Part shown: positions 33,081-39,795 of the stretch, piece after piece
Layout: each line of letters begins with the position of its first letter
Position numbering within the stretch: the first letter of the stretch is position 1
NCBI RefSeq assembly: GCF_001006805.1
Contig: NZ_LN811356.1
Location: 27,329-67,123 of the forward strand
Source of the DNA: Microvirga massiliensis
Lineage (GTDB): Bacteria > Pseudomonadota > Alphaproteobacteria > Rhizobiales > Beijerinckiaceae
Reading direction: 5' to 3'
Length of the DNA stretch: 39,795 nucleotides
Translations under genes and position numbers: made by a program
The notes under the pieces: model-generated
Databases searched by the model: none
Seen by the model: the letters and a program-made list of their open reading frames with translations, nothing else
What the model was told of the DNA's origin: nothing

Positions 33081-33150
33081 TATGCGGCTTTCGGGAACGC
33101 ATTGACCTCGTCTACCATCCAGCCCGGCTCCGTGACGCGCGGAGGCGATC

Positions 33151-34137
33151 ATGCGGCCCGCCCTTTTCTGGCTAACCTTTGCCTTGGCTGTGTTCGTGCC
33201 GCCACTTCTGGCGCAGGAGGCACGCGTCCCACTCGTGGCCGTGCTGGAGACCGATCCTCCCGAGGAGTCCATCGTTCCAGTACTTCGTGAAAGTCTGCAT
33301 GACCTGCACTACGTTGAGGGCCGGAACATCCGCTTCGAGGTACGTACGTCCATCTCGCAGAACGAGCGTCTGCCCGATTTGGTGAAAGAGATCGTCGCTC
33401 TCAAGCCCGCTGTAATCGTGTCCAAGAACTCTGCAACGACCCTTGCGCTCAGAGACAGGGCCGGGACGATACCGGTCGTCATGGTTGTCACGTTCGACCC
33501 GATAAGCCTCGGGGTCATTCAGAGCCTCGCGCATCCGGGCGGCACTTTCACGGGCCTGTCGACCAGCGGTCGAGAACACTTCGGCAAGCGAATCGAACTC
33601 CTCAAGGAATTCTTTCCCAGATTGCGGCGGCTGTTCCTCCTCTGGACGCCGATTGACTCGGCATCTCCGGAACCGCGATCTCGCCGGAACGCCTTTGAGG
33701 CGGTTCAGAGCGCGGCGGCTCCAGCGGGCATCGAGGTCGTTTCGATTCAGATTCGGGGTTCTGACGAGCTACGGAACGCGCTCACGATGTCGGTCAACAA
33801 TACCACCGATGCCCTGCTCGTCCTCCGGAGCGGGATCATCGTGGATAGCTATCACCAGATCGCCGAATTTGCCATGCAGCACCACATCCCCGCGATGTCC
33901 AACGACCCCTTGTTCGTCGCGGAGGGTGGCTTGTTCGGGTACAGCCCGGATTACACGGCACATGTCCGCCGCGCAGCGGTCTACGTGGATAAAATCCTCA
34001 AGGGAGAGAATCCCGCCGATCTCCCCGTAGAGCAGCCGAACACGTTCAGGCTGGTCGCCAATCTGACGACCGCAAGAGCACTGGGCTCGGAGATTCCGCT
34101 GTCGATCCTCGTGCAGGTCGATGAGGTGATCGAGTAA
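33151..34137 (+). CDS. ABC_sub_bind-type periplasmic binding protein
   Basis: 328 residues with a signal peptide (MRPALFWLTFALAVFVPPLL, cleaved near AQA/EAR). The fold is the PF04392 ABC_sub_bind type: RESLHDLHYVEGRNIRFEVR, PAVIVSKNSATTLALRDRAG, TIPVVMVVTFDPISLGVIQS, HPGGTFTGLST, and the C-terminal FRLVANLTTARALGSEIPLS ending VDEVIE. Members are numerous and often orphan in this group of bacteria, and their ligands are mostly unknown. ATG 33151 has GGAGG five bases upstream. No permease or ATPase genes follow. The full-length gene sits next to an exonuclease remnant, which suggests it arrived later. Confidence 0.85.
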   Translation: MRPALFWLTFALAVFVPPLLAQEARVPLVAVLETDPPEESIVPVLRESLHDLHYVEGRNIRFEVRTSISQNERLPDLVKEIVALKPAVIVSKNSATTLALRDRAGTIPVVMVVTFDPISLGVIQSLAHPGGTFTGLSTSGREHFGKRIELLKEFFPRLRRLFLLWTPIDSASPEPRSRRNAFEAVQSAAAPAGIEVVSIQIRGSDELRNALTMSVNNTTDALLVLRSGIIVDSYHQIAEFAMQHHIPAMSNDPLFVAEGGLFGYSPDYTAHVRRAAVYVDKILKGENPADLPVEQPNTFRLVANLTTARALGSEIPLSILVQVDEVIE

Positions 34138-34858
34138 GGCGGCGCGGGTTCATCGCAGGAATTTCGGCATCGACGACGGTGAGTTCATCTCACCTTGCAG
34201 CAACTACGTTATCGTCCGAGCCCCCACTTGCATTGCCATGATGGATCATCCCGGAACATCGGCCGATCCGGGCGAAGCTGCATTCTGCGCTCTAACGGGG
34301 GGCATGCCTCAGCCGACCTATCAACGGTTGGCAGACGAACCCTCCTTCGTGGAAAGCGTCCGTGCAAAGGCACAGACAACTCATGAGCGTGAAAAGCCGC
34401 TTTAGCGGCTCGCGTAGCGCGCGTTCAGGTGTCGCCGTCGTAATTGCCACCATTTACACTTACTTGACAGGAACAGAAATGCCCTGTCGGTTTGCTCCGT
34501 TGACCGGGGTGGAGCCTCGTGAGGCACCGCACACTTAGCGAGGCGGCGATGCCCCGGCTTTCCCAGTCAAAAGGCGAGGTTCACAGACCTGGACCGGATA
34601 TCTCCTCCCTTCTCCTGACGAGCCACCGCCACTGAGACGGTGGCGGGTCATTCGAGGTAATGGGGCAAGTGACGCGAGCGCCAAGAGAACGGTTGCTCCA
34701 GGAACTCGTAGGTCTACTACGCGACCTTCCGTTCCGACCGGAATCGAGCGCCCCCCATCGCTCTCTATCGCGATCTTCGGTACGGCGTTTTGAGGCATTC
34801 CGGACGAACCGATCGCCCCGCCGGATTACATAGCTTGGCTCGTCACAACACAAGTCGC
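34138..34858. other. Long intergenic region in the accessory segment
   Basis: About 720 bp between the binding protein and the response-regulator gene. It holds a possible 55-codon gene (34238-34405), a small hairpin AGCCGC-TTTA-GCGGCT (34395-34410), and a CCACCG/CGGTGG inverted repeat near 34623-34643. Read on the minus strand, the first hairpin is followed by TTTC and could act as a weak terminator. Nothing else is recognised; it may be decayed coding sequence. Confidence 0.4.
34238..34405 (+). CDS. Possible 55-residue hypothetical protein
   Basis: A double ATG opens a frame whose product has ordinary protein composition: MMDHPGTSADPGEAAFCALT, then MPQPTYQRLADEPSFVE, then SVRAKAQTTHEREKPL. 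No ribosome binding site is visible. The same frame stays open for a further hundred bases upstream without a start codon, so it might be the tail of a larger broken gene. No family recognised. Confidence 0.3.
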   Translation: MMDHPGTSADPGEAAFCALTGGMPQPTYQRLADEPSFVESVRAKAQTTHEREKPL

Positions 34859-35224
34859 CTAGCCTCGGCGCCCTAGAACCTCAGAGAGCACCTTCAGCAA
34901 AGCCGGTTCAAAGAACGGCTTTCTCAGATAAGCGCTATACCCGTCGAACTGTTCGTGAATCGCGTTCTCAGGCAGCCCGCTCGTCATGATCATCGGAATA
35001 TTGCGGTAGGTCGGATGAGCGCGCACAGCGCGTCCAAGCGCGGCCCCATCCATGATCGGCATCATGAAATCCGAGATGATCAAGTCGGGCTTGGTCTCGG
35101 CCATGCGCTCCAGGGCCTGCCGACCGTTGGCCGCCGTGATCACGCGATAGCCCTCGTCTTCCAGCACGGCAGCGAGCAAGAGGGCTATGCTGAACTCGTC
35201 GTCCACCACGAGGACCGTCTTCAC
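34859..35224 (-). CDS. Single-domain response regulator (CheY-like)
   Basis: 121 residues, receiver domain only. The acidic pair is in VVDDEFS, phospho-acceptor Asp52 in LIISDFMMPIMDG, Thr in IMTSGLP, and Lys102 in AYLRKPF. It has no output domain, so it must act by binding a partner. GTG 35224 has GAGGG seven bases upstream. It follows the KaiC-like gene by 51 bp on the same strand and probably receives phosphate from the kinase at 36709-37509. Confidence 0.9.
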   Translation of the reverse strand: MKTVLVVDDEFSIALLLAAVLEDEGYRVITAANGRQALERMAETKPDLIISDFMMPIMDGAALGRAVRAHPTYRNIPMIMTSGLPENAIHEQFDGYSAYLRKPFFEPALLKVLSEVLGRRG

Positions 35225-35275
35225 GCTTCAGCCCTCATGCGTATGGGGATAGACGATGTTCATTCCCGGAGTGGC

Positions 35276-36709
35276 TCACTTCACCTCCTCCAGAGGCGGG
35301 CCGATCGCGATGCCGTTTCGGGTGATGCTGAAGTCGCGGACGGCCATGTCGAAATCGCTGTCGCGCAGCTTCAGAATGGAAACCGACCGGTGCATTCGAG
35401 ACCTGATTTCCACCCGGCGCAGCATGATCAGGTTTTCAATCAGCGAGGAGATGCCAGCCACGGGTATGGTCATCCCCTCCCCGTAAACGCCTTCCATTTC
35501 GAGCGTGTAGACGGTCGTGATCCCCAGGGCTCGCAATTCGTTGGCAAGCACGGCAAAGAAGCGCGTGATCCGATCCGGGTGCGCAGCAGACTGAATCATC
35601 CCGCCCAGACCATCGACGAACAGGCGCTTGACCCCGCGCCGTCGCACCGCATCGAGCAGGCGATGCCCGAGTTCGTCGAGCCGGTTCTCCCCTTGAGCCT
35701 GCCAGACGATCTCGACGGCACCGCGTGCCTCCAGGCCCGCCAAGTCGATCCCGAATGAGGCGGCCTTGCTGCGCAGCCTCTGGGGGGTCTCGTAGAACCC
35801 GAAAATGAGGCCGGGCTCGTCCGGGTTCGACAAGGACAGAAATTGAAGGCCGAGGGTGCTCTTGCCCGATCCGGTCGGCCCGATCAACGCGGTCGTGGTC
35901 GCAACGGGAAGCCCGCCCAGGAGCATCTCGTCGAGGCTCGGCACGCCGGTCCGCATCCTGTCGGGACGATACTCGTCGGCCCGCGAGGGCGTCGCGAACG
36001 CCGCCTCAACACGCGGGAAGACCTCCAGGCCACCATCTGTGATGCGATAGCCGTGGTGCCCCCGCAGGAAACCGCTTCCTCGGAATTTGCGCACCCGCAG
36101 ATAGCGTTCGGCACGGGGCGCGATGATCTGGTCTTCCAGCTCGATCACGCCATCGACCATCGTCTGCTCGGGACAGACCGCGCGGCCTGTGCCGTTGGTC
36201 AACAACAGCACCGTGCAGTTCGCTATCGAGGCGATGCTCTGTAGCTCGCTGATGAACTTCTTGAGATCGCCTGCCGAGGGGGCCACGTCCTCCACGGCCA
36301 GGAAGCCATCCACCACCAGGAAGTCGGCCCTGTGCCCTCGAACCTCGCGTCGTAAAAGGTCGAATAGCCCCTTCAAACCGTCGCTCTCCAGGGCCTGGAA
36401 GGCGCTGACGTAGATCATCCGCTCGGGGATGACGGTTTCATCGAAAAAACTGAGCGAGCGCAGATGCTGAAGCATCCGGGCATGGGACTCGGCCAGAAGC
36501 GTCGCAAAGACCGCGCGCCTGCCACGAGCCGTGTGATAAAAGCAGACCTGATTGGCGAAGATCGTCTTGCCAGCCCCTGGCACACCCTGGACGATATAGA
36601 CGCCGCCGCGCAGCAGACCGCCGCGCAGCAGACCGCCGCGCAGGATAGTATCGAGTCCCGGAATGCCGCTGGGGACCCGTTCGAGTTCAAGGCTGTCGTG
36701 GTCACTCAT
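35276..36709 (-). CDS. KaiC-like double-domain ATPase
   Basis: 477 residues with two RecA/KaiC domains. The first has Walker A GVPGAGKT (about 42-49), Walker B DFLVVDG, and KFRGSGFLRGHHGYRIT at its end. The second begins RTGVPSLDEMLLGGLP and has Walker A GPTGSGKS (about 277-284) and Walker B KRLFVDG. The region matching the KaiC Ser/Thr phosphorylation loop reads LKLRDSDFDMAV: the Ser is kept, the following Thr is Asp. KaiC relatives outside cyanobacteria act in stress or timing and have ATPase or kinase activity. No kaiA or kaiB is present. ATG 36709 overlaps the kinase gene stop (TGATG). A 15-bp tandem repeat adds LLRGG units just before the first Walker A. Confidence 0.85.
   Translation of the reverse strand: MSDHDSLELERVPSGIPGLDTILRGGLLRGGLLRGGVYIVQGVPGAGKTIFANQVCFYHTARGRRAVFATLLAESHARMLQHLRSLSFFDETVIPERMIYVSAFQALESDGLKGLFDLLRREVRGHRADFLVVDGFLAVEDVAPSAGDLKKFISELQSIASIANCTVLLLTNGTGRAVCPEQTMVDGVIELEDQIIAPRAERYLRVRKFRGSGFLRGHHGYRITDGGLEVFPRVEAAFATPSRADEYRPDRMRTGVPSLDEMLLGGLPVATTTALIGPTGSGKSTLGLQFLSLSNPDEPGLIFGFYETPQRLRSKAASFGIDLAGLEARGAVEIVWQAQGENRLDELGHRLLDAVRRRGVKRLFVDGLGGMIQSAAHPDRITRFFAVLANELRALGITTVYTLEMEGVYGEGMTIPVAGISSLIENLIMLRRVEIRSRMHRSVSILKLRDSDFDMAVRDFSITRNGIAIGPPLEEVK
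36604..36643. repeat. 15-bp tandem repeat inside the KaiC-like gene
   Basis: The unit CGCCGCGCAGCAGAC occurs at 36604-36618 and 36619-36633, and a third partial copy ends at 36643. Being a multiple of three, it inserts whole LLRGG units into the protein without shifting the frame, directly ahead of the P-loop. Copy number could vary by slippage. Confidence 0.9.
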
Positions 36710-37509
36710 CACTGGTCTGCATGAAAGGAGTTCGTGTCGAGAGGGAGCCGAACCGTGAAGGTCGAGCCCTGGTGAAGTGTGCTTTCGACCGTGATCGCGC
36801 CTTGATGGGCTTCCACGAGCGAGCGCACGAGCCAGAGCCCAATCCCGAAGCCAGCGCGGGGCTGGCCGGTCATTATCTGCTCAAAACGGTCGAAGATACG
36901 TTTTTGATCGGCCTCGGAGATACCAACGCCATGATCCTTGACCACAAGCTCTACGCTCCTGTGTGGCGTCCGCGCAAGCCTGAGATCGACCGGCGCACCA
37001 TTCCCATACTTGATCGCATTCGAGACGAGATTGGCCGCAATCTGTTCCAGAGCGACCCGGTCTCCGCGGAGGAGCACGGTCTCGGGAATATCGAGATTGA
37101 ACACAACGCCGTGATGTTCGGCTTCGGCCTCGTAGGAGACCACGGCGTCGCGAACGATCTGGGCGAGGTCGATCTCCTCACAGGTCAGGTGCAGACGCCC
37201 GGCATTAATCCGGGAAATATCAAGCAGCAGGTTTGCCCTTTGCACGTAGCGGTTGATGGCGAGAACGACTCTTTCGAGGCGCTGGACGAGATCAGGATGG
37301 CCGTGCTTGTGGGCGGCCCTGAGTGCGCTGGACGCTTGGAGCGCCAGCGCGTGCATGGGGTTGCGGAGTTCATGCGCGGCGATGCTCAGGAAGTCGTCCC
37401 GCGCCCGGACGGCGGCCCGGAGTTCCTCGATCAGCATGCGCTCATCCACATCCCTTGTCCTCGCAGCCGCGCTCGCTTTCTTATCCCCGTTCAAAGAATT
37501 GGCCCTCAC
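36709..37509 (-). CDS. Soluble sensor histidine kinase
   Basis: 266 residues with HisKA (H-box FLSIAAHELRNPMHALALQA, His46) and HATPase_c. The N-box is NLVSNAIKYG, G1 is VKDHGVGIS, and the ATP lid/G2 is AGFGIGLWLVRSLVEAHQG. There is no membrane helix and almost no input domain, only about 38 residues before the HisKA helix. The signal may therefore come from the KaiC-like partner, as in cyanobacterial SasA/CikA pairings; that is inference. The start is uncertain (GTG 37509 with a weak ribosome binding site). Its stop overlaps the KaiC start, placing kinase, KaiC and response regulator in one operon. Confidence 0.88.
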   Translation of the reverse strand: MRANSLNGDKKASAAARTRDVDERMLIEELRAAVRARDDFLSIAAHELRNPMHALALQASSALRAAHKHGHPDLVQRLERVVLAINRYVQRANLLLDISRINAGRLHLTCEEIDLAQIVRDAVVSYEAEAEHHGVVFNLDIPETVLLRGDRVALEQIAANLVSNAIKYGNGAPVDLRLARTPHRSVELVVKDHGVGISEADQKRIFDRFEQIMTGQPRAGFGIGLWLVRSLVEAHQGAITVESTLHQGSTFTVRLPLDTNSFHADQ

Positions 37510-37600
37510 CGTCTGACCACGACGCTAATGGATGGGTTCGTCTGAGGGCAGCCGAATTGTCTCAGAGCAGGGCTTGTTTACACTTCCCACCAGTGGAAGC

Positions 37601-37845
37601 CTAGCCATCAACCATTTTGATGTCCTCTGGGTCGATGAAGCATTGGGCACCCTCGGGTGCATCGATTCCGTAGAAGCAAATGTGGGTGGTGCCGATGTCG
37701 AGGGTGTCGCCGTCGAGGACCTTGGCGGGGTCGGTCACGACGGCGGTGTCATCAAGCGCCCGTACGAGAGGTGGACAGAGGAGCGAGAAGACGACGACGA
37801 GAGCCGCGCCAGTCGCGTGAGGGAGCCCCGGCTATTGGCGTGCAT
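37601..37845 (-). pseudogene. Frameshifted and truncated thermonuclease-like (SNase) gene
   Basis: On the minus strand, ATG 37845 opens MHANSRGSLTRLARLSS. A change of frame is then needed to reach ALVVVFSLLCPPLVRA, a signal-peptide core, followed by VVTDPAKVLDGDTLDIGTTH and ICFYGIDAPEGAQCF. VLDGDTLDIG...GIDAPE is the opening motif of staphylococcal-nuclease-like proteins, including the Asp calcium ligands. A TAG at 37601 ends it after about 60 residues, and the catalytic Arg/Glu region is absent. Both the frameshift and the truncation argue for a dead gene. Confidence 0.65.
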
Positions 37846-37958
37846 CAGAGACTGCCGCGCCCTATCATTCGAGGGGCATATGCGCCGGATGAATGATAGC
37901 CGCCGAGAGATATCCGGGTCTTTACCGTACGGTCCATGCCTGAAGCTTCGCACGGCTA

Positions 37959-38684
37959 TTAGTCATGCGAATGGGTCTTGGGCAGGAGGTGTTTGAAGGT
38001 GCGCCGAACTGTGTCGTAGCACTCGCAGGCCGCCTCTTCGAGACCGGCTCGATCTGTGACCGTGATGCCGCCCCGGCTTTGAGTAATCAGCCCCGCCGTC
38101 TGGAGTGTCCGTGTGATGATGCTGACCGTGGAGCGTTGGACACCCAACATCTCGGCCAGAAACTCATGCGTGAGCGGCAAGGTATCGTGTTTCACCCGAT
38201 CATGGGTGCTCAGGATCCAGCGGCAGCACCGGGCCTCGACAGAGTGGAGCGCATTGCAGGCAACGGTCTGAAAGGTCTGGACCAGAAGCGCCTCGCCGTA
38301 GCGCCGGAAGAGTTCCCGCAGGGTCGCGCTCGCATCGAAAGCGGCCTGAAGCGGCTCGACGGCAATGCGTGAGGCCCTGCCGGGAACCTGCACGACATAG
38401 CGCCCGAAGCTTCGGCGAGAGATGGCAGCGGTGATGAAGCCGAACACGCCCTCACACCCGAACACGGCCATCTCGGCTGAGGCCCCATCCTCCATGACCG
38501 CCACCAGGGAGACGACCATGTCATGTGGAAAGTAGGCGTATTGGATGGTCTCACCACTCTCGTAGAGAACCTTGCCTCTCGGCAAGTCTACGATGTCGAG
38601 TTTAGGCTCGATCCGCGCAAAGTCTTGCGGCTCCATAGCTGCGAGGAGCCGGTTGGGTCGATGATTGGCCTTCGCGGATGCCAT
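37959..38684 (-). CDS. Crp/Fnr-family transcription regulator
   Basis: 241 residues: an N-terminal cyclic-nucleotide-binding-like beta barrel (about 15-130; LPRGKVLYESGETIQYAYFP, AEMAVFGCEGVFGFITAA) and a C-terminal helix-turn-helix (LTHEFLAEMLGVQRSTVSII). It lacks the four FNR cysteines in the right spacing, so oxygen sensing by an iron-sulphur cluster is unlikely. Such proteins are frequent near stress and two-component genes in this group. It is upstream of, and on the same strand as, the kinase-KaiC operon but separated by the dead nuclease gene. Confidence 0.88.
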   Translation of the reverse strand: MASAKANHRPNRLLAAMEPQDFARIEPKLDIVDLPRGKVLYESGETIQYAYFPHDMVVSLVAVMEDGASAEMAVFGCEGVFGFITAAISRRSFGRYVVQVPGRASRIAVEPLQAAFDASATLRELFRRYGEALLVQTFQTVACNALHSVEARCCRWILSTHDRVKHDTLPLTHEFLAEMLGVQRSTVSIITRTLQTAGLITQSRGGITVTDRAGLEEAACECYDTVRRTFKHLLPKTHSHD

Positions 38685-38962
38685 GGCAGAGTCCCACTGT
38701 CGCCCTAAGACAGTCCGACTGGATAACGGCAGATCAGGGGCATTTCGCTACGGGGTGGGGCACCCCGGCGAGTCCCATCGTGGGCAGCGGATAGACGAGA
38801 GAGAAGACGGCGAGATCCGCGCCAAGATGAAGCCTCAGCAACCCGTTGCCGGGACTATTCCTTTTGATGCGTTGACCCTGCTGAATTTCTCATGCTCACC
38901 TTTGGAATGGTCCGTTCACGTCGGCCACAGCCTGACAGCGGGCCACGACGGAGGAAACGGCG

Positions 38963-39412
38963 ATGTCACATACTAAGCTTGTACACGCGTGTGTGCTGAT
39001 CGGCGGGCTCCTACTCCCGACCCTGACCTTCGGGCAGGACATGAAGGCGCAGGCACAGGCTGGTGCCGACAAGTGGGACCAGACCTTCAACAAAGCCGAT
39101 GCCAAGACACTGGCGACGTTCTATGCCCCCGATGCGGTGGTGCTCCCGGCAGGCAGCAGTCAACCCCTGAAGGGAGTTGAAGCCGTCCAGAACTATTATG
39201 AGGGCCTGTTCAAGGCGGGGGCCTCAGACCACAAGCTGCGGGTCGAGGGGGCCGAGACGAAAGGTGACACGCTGACCATGTACGGCCAGTGGCAAGTCAT
39301 GGCTCCGGGCAATGATGGCAAGAAGCACGAGGTCAAGGGCTACTTCCTCAACGTGTTGGAAGGCCAAGGCGACCAGCGCCGCATTACTTACGCCATCTGG
39401 AACACCCACTGA
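38963..39412 (+). CDS. Exported DUF4440/SnoaL-like small protein
   Basis: 149 residues. The signal peptide (MSHTKLVHACVLIGGLLLPT, cleaved near TFGQ) is followed by an NTF2-like cone: WDQTFNKADAKTLATFYAPD, then AVVLPAGSSQPLKGVEAVQN and YYEGLFKAGASDHKLRVEG. The alpha+beta pattern is like DUF4440/SgcJ proteins, a group of ligand-binding or isomerase-like folds without a common reaction. ATG 38963 has GGAGG eight bases upstream. A GC-rich hairpin follows the stop. Confidence 0.8.
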   Translation: MSHTKLVHACVLIGGLLLPTLTFGQDMKAQAQAGADKWDQTFNKADAKTLATFYAPDAVVLPAGSSQPLKGVEAVQNYYEGLFKAGASDHKLRVEGAETKGDTLTMYGQWQVMAPGNDGKKHEVKGYFLNVLEGQGDQRRITYAIWNTH

Positions 39413-39418
39413 TCGAGA

Positions 39419-39437
39419 AGGGGGCCTTCCGCCCCCT
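39419..39437 (+). terminator. Hairpin after the DUF4440-like gene
   Basis: AGGGGGC (39419-39425), loop CTTCC, GCCCCCT (39431-39437). The 7-bp perfect stem lies six bases after the stop codon and can end transcription, although no T tract follows. Confidence 0.6.
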
Positions 39438-39505
39438 GATCCTGCACCGCCGACGTGCGATTCTGCTCCTGATGCTGACGCCACAAGGCTGCATCAGCAT
39501 CCTGC

Positions 39506-39670
39506 TCAATGCCTGCCCTGAATGTCCTTGGGATGGGCTCCGAGCCCCGTACCGTGGTGGCTCTTCAGGGCTGTCTCGCAACGCTCAACGTGGCTTGTGG
39601 CCCGCTGCTGCATCTCCTCCCTGTTGTGGCAGGGGTCTTTCACGTCCTGCTTGCAGAACTGGCACATCAT
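39506..39670 (-). CDS. 54-residue Cys/His-rich small protein
   Basis: A double ATG at 39670 with GGAGG seven bases upstream opens a 54-codon frame. The product begins MMCQFCKQDVKDPCHNREEM, continues QQRATSHVERCETALKSHHG, and ends TGLGAHPKDIQGRH. A CxxC pair, then Cys14 and His15, then His27/Cys31 could bind one zinc ion. The strong ribosome binding site and patterned cysteines make it a real gene. No known family is recognised. A 7-bp inverted repeat stands 24 bp upstream. Confidence 0.65.
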   Translation of the reverse strand: MMCQFCKQDVKDPCHNREEMQQRATSHVERCETALKSHHGTGLGAHPKDIQGRH

Positions 39671-39693
39671 GGCTCGGCCTCCGTCTCTGCTTG

Positions 39694-39713
39694 ACTATGT
39701 CAGCCAACATAGT
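39694..39713. promoter_or_regulatory. Inverted repeat upstream of the small Cys-rich gene
   Basis: ACTATGT (39694-39700), spacer CAGCCA, ACATAGT (39707-39713), a perfect 7-bp palindrome. Its place just before the ribosome binding site of the 54-residue gene suits an operator, though a chance palindrome cannot be excluded. Confidence 0.35.
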
Positions 39714-39795
39714 GGAGGAGCCGGAGTTCCAGCTTCGGGAACCTTGACGGCCCGAGAGAAACGAGTCGGTGTGGCTTTCCGGAAGGCGAGGCTGA

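Noticed and set aside
34660..34833. 57-codon frame beginning MGQVTRAPRERLLQELVGLL
   Set aside because: The spacing from GAGG to the ATG is too short and the second half is Arg/Ser-rich, as in chance frames.
34859..37509. Circadian kaiABC locus
   Set aside because: Only a KaiC-like protein is present; kaiA and kaiB are absent, so a clock cannot be claimed.
38836..38976. Small frame beginning MKPQQPVAGTIPFDALTLLN ahead of the DUF4440-like gene
   Set aside because: No ribosome binding site, and it runs into the well-supported start of the next gene in another frame.
1..39795. CRISPR arrays, prophage genes, toxin-antitoxin pairs, rRNA
   Set aside because: No regularly spaced repeats, phage structural genes, recognisable toxin-antitoxin pairs or rRNA were seen on either strand.

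Overview
The window looks like a high-GC alphaproteobacterial chromosome, most likely Hyphomicrobiales (Methylobacteriaceae/Microvirga-like). The grounds are a GcrA-type cell-cycle regulator with paired GANTC sites, a pst-phoU-phoB operon with a three-repeat Pho box, the argD-argF-hslO order, the long two-domain dCTP deaminase, and an ABC_sub_bind (PF04392-type) binding protein. Genus assignment is inference; no rRNA or marker is available to settle it.

Layout. 1-2.9 kb: the tail of an IS630-type transposase, then a leftward two-gene cassette. This cassette is a PqqD-like domain fused to an HprK-like kinase, overlapped by an NTP_transf_5 nucleotidyltransferase. It resembles the poorly understood HPr-rel/RiPP-tailoring cassettes and is the least explained system here. 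2.6-8.6 kb: a small membrane protein, gamma-glutamyltransferase, a small conserved-looking protein, a Gly/Asn-repeat exported protein, an MFS transporter and a lytic transglycosylase. 9-12 kb: a vitamin B12 uptake locus with a cobalamin riboswitch, btuB (apparently using an ATT start) and a divergent BtuF-like binding protein, but no BtuCD. 12-16.3 kb: a YbhN-like membrane protein, phoR, an RMD1/DUF155 protein and a DUF3617-like exported protein. 16.4-18.5 kb: a dispersed inverted repeat and an alkylation-repair operon (ada plus a PF09859-type oxygenase). 18.8-24.3 kb: Pho box, pstSCAB-phoU-phoB. 24.5-28.5 kb: gcrA and, divergently, argD-argF-hslO behind a strong promoter and an intrinsic-terminator-like hairpin. 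28.6-32.3 kb: dispersed repeats, argE, apaG, a CDP-alcohol phosphatidyltransferase and dcd. 32.3 kb: tRNA-Gly(CCC) with promoter and terminator.

From the tRNA to the end (32.4-39.8 kb) the character changes to accessory DNA. There are gene remnants (a PF10108-like exonuclease tail, a frameshifted and truncated nuclease), an orphan binding protein, and a histidine kinase / KaiC-like double ATPase / single-domain response regulator cassette. A Crp/Fnr regulator, an exported DUF4440-like protein and a 54-residue Cys-rich protein follow. A tRNA-bounded variable region is a reasonable inference, but the other boundary is not in the window.

The genes fall into functional groups: phosphate sensing and uptake (phoR, pst, phoU, phoB), B12 uptake, arginine synthesis (argD, argF, argE), alkylation repair, and stress/signal modules in the accessory part. 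Several starts were moved from the longest open frame to downstream codons with good ribosome binding sites; the reasons are given per gene.
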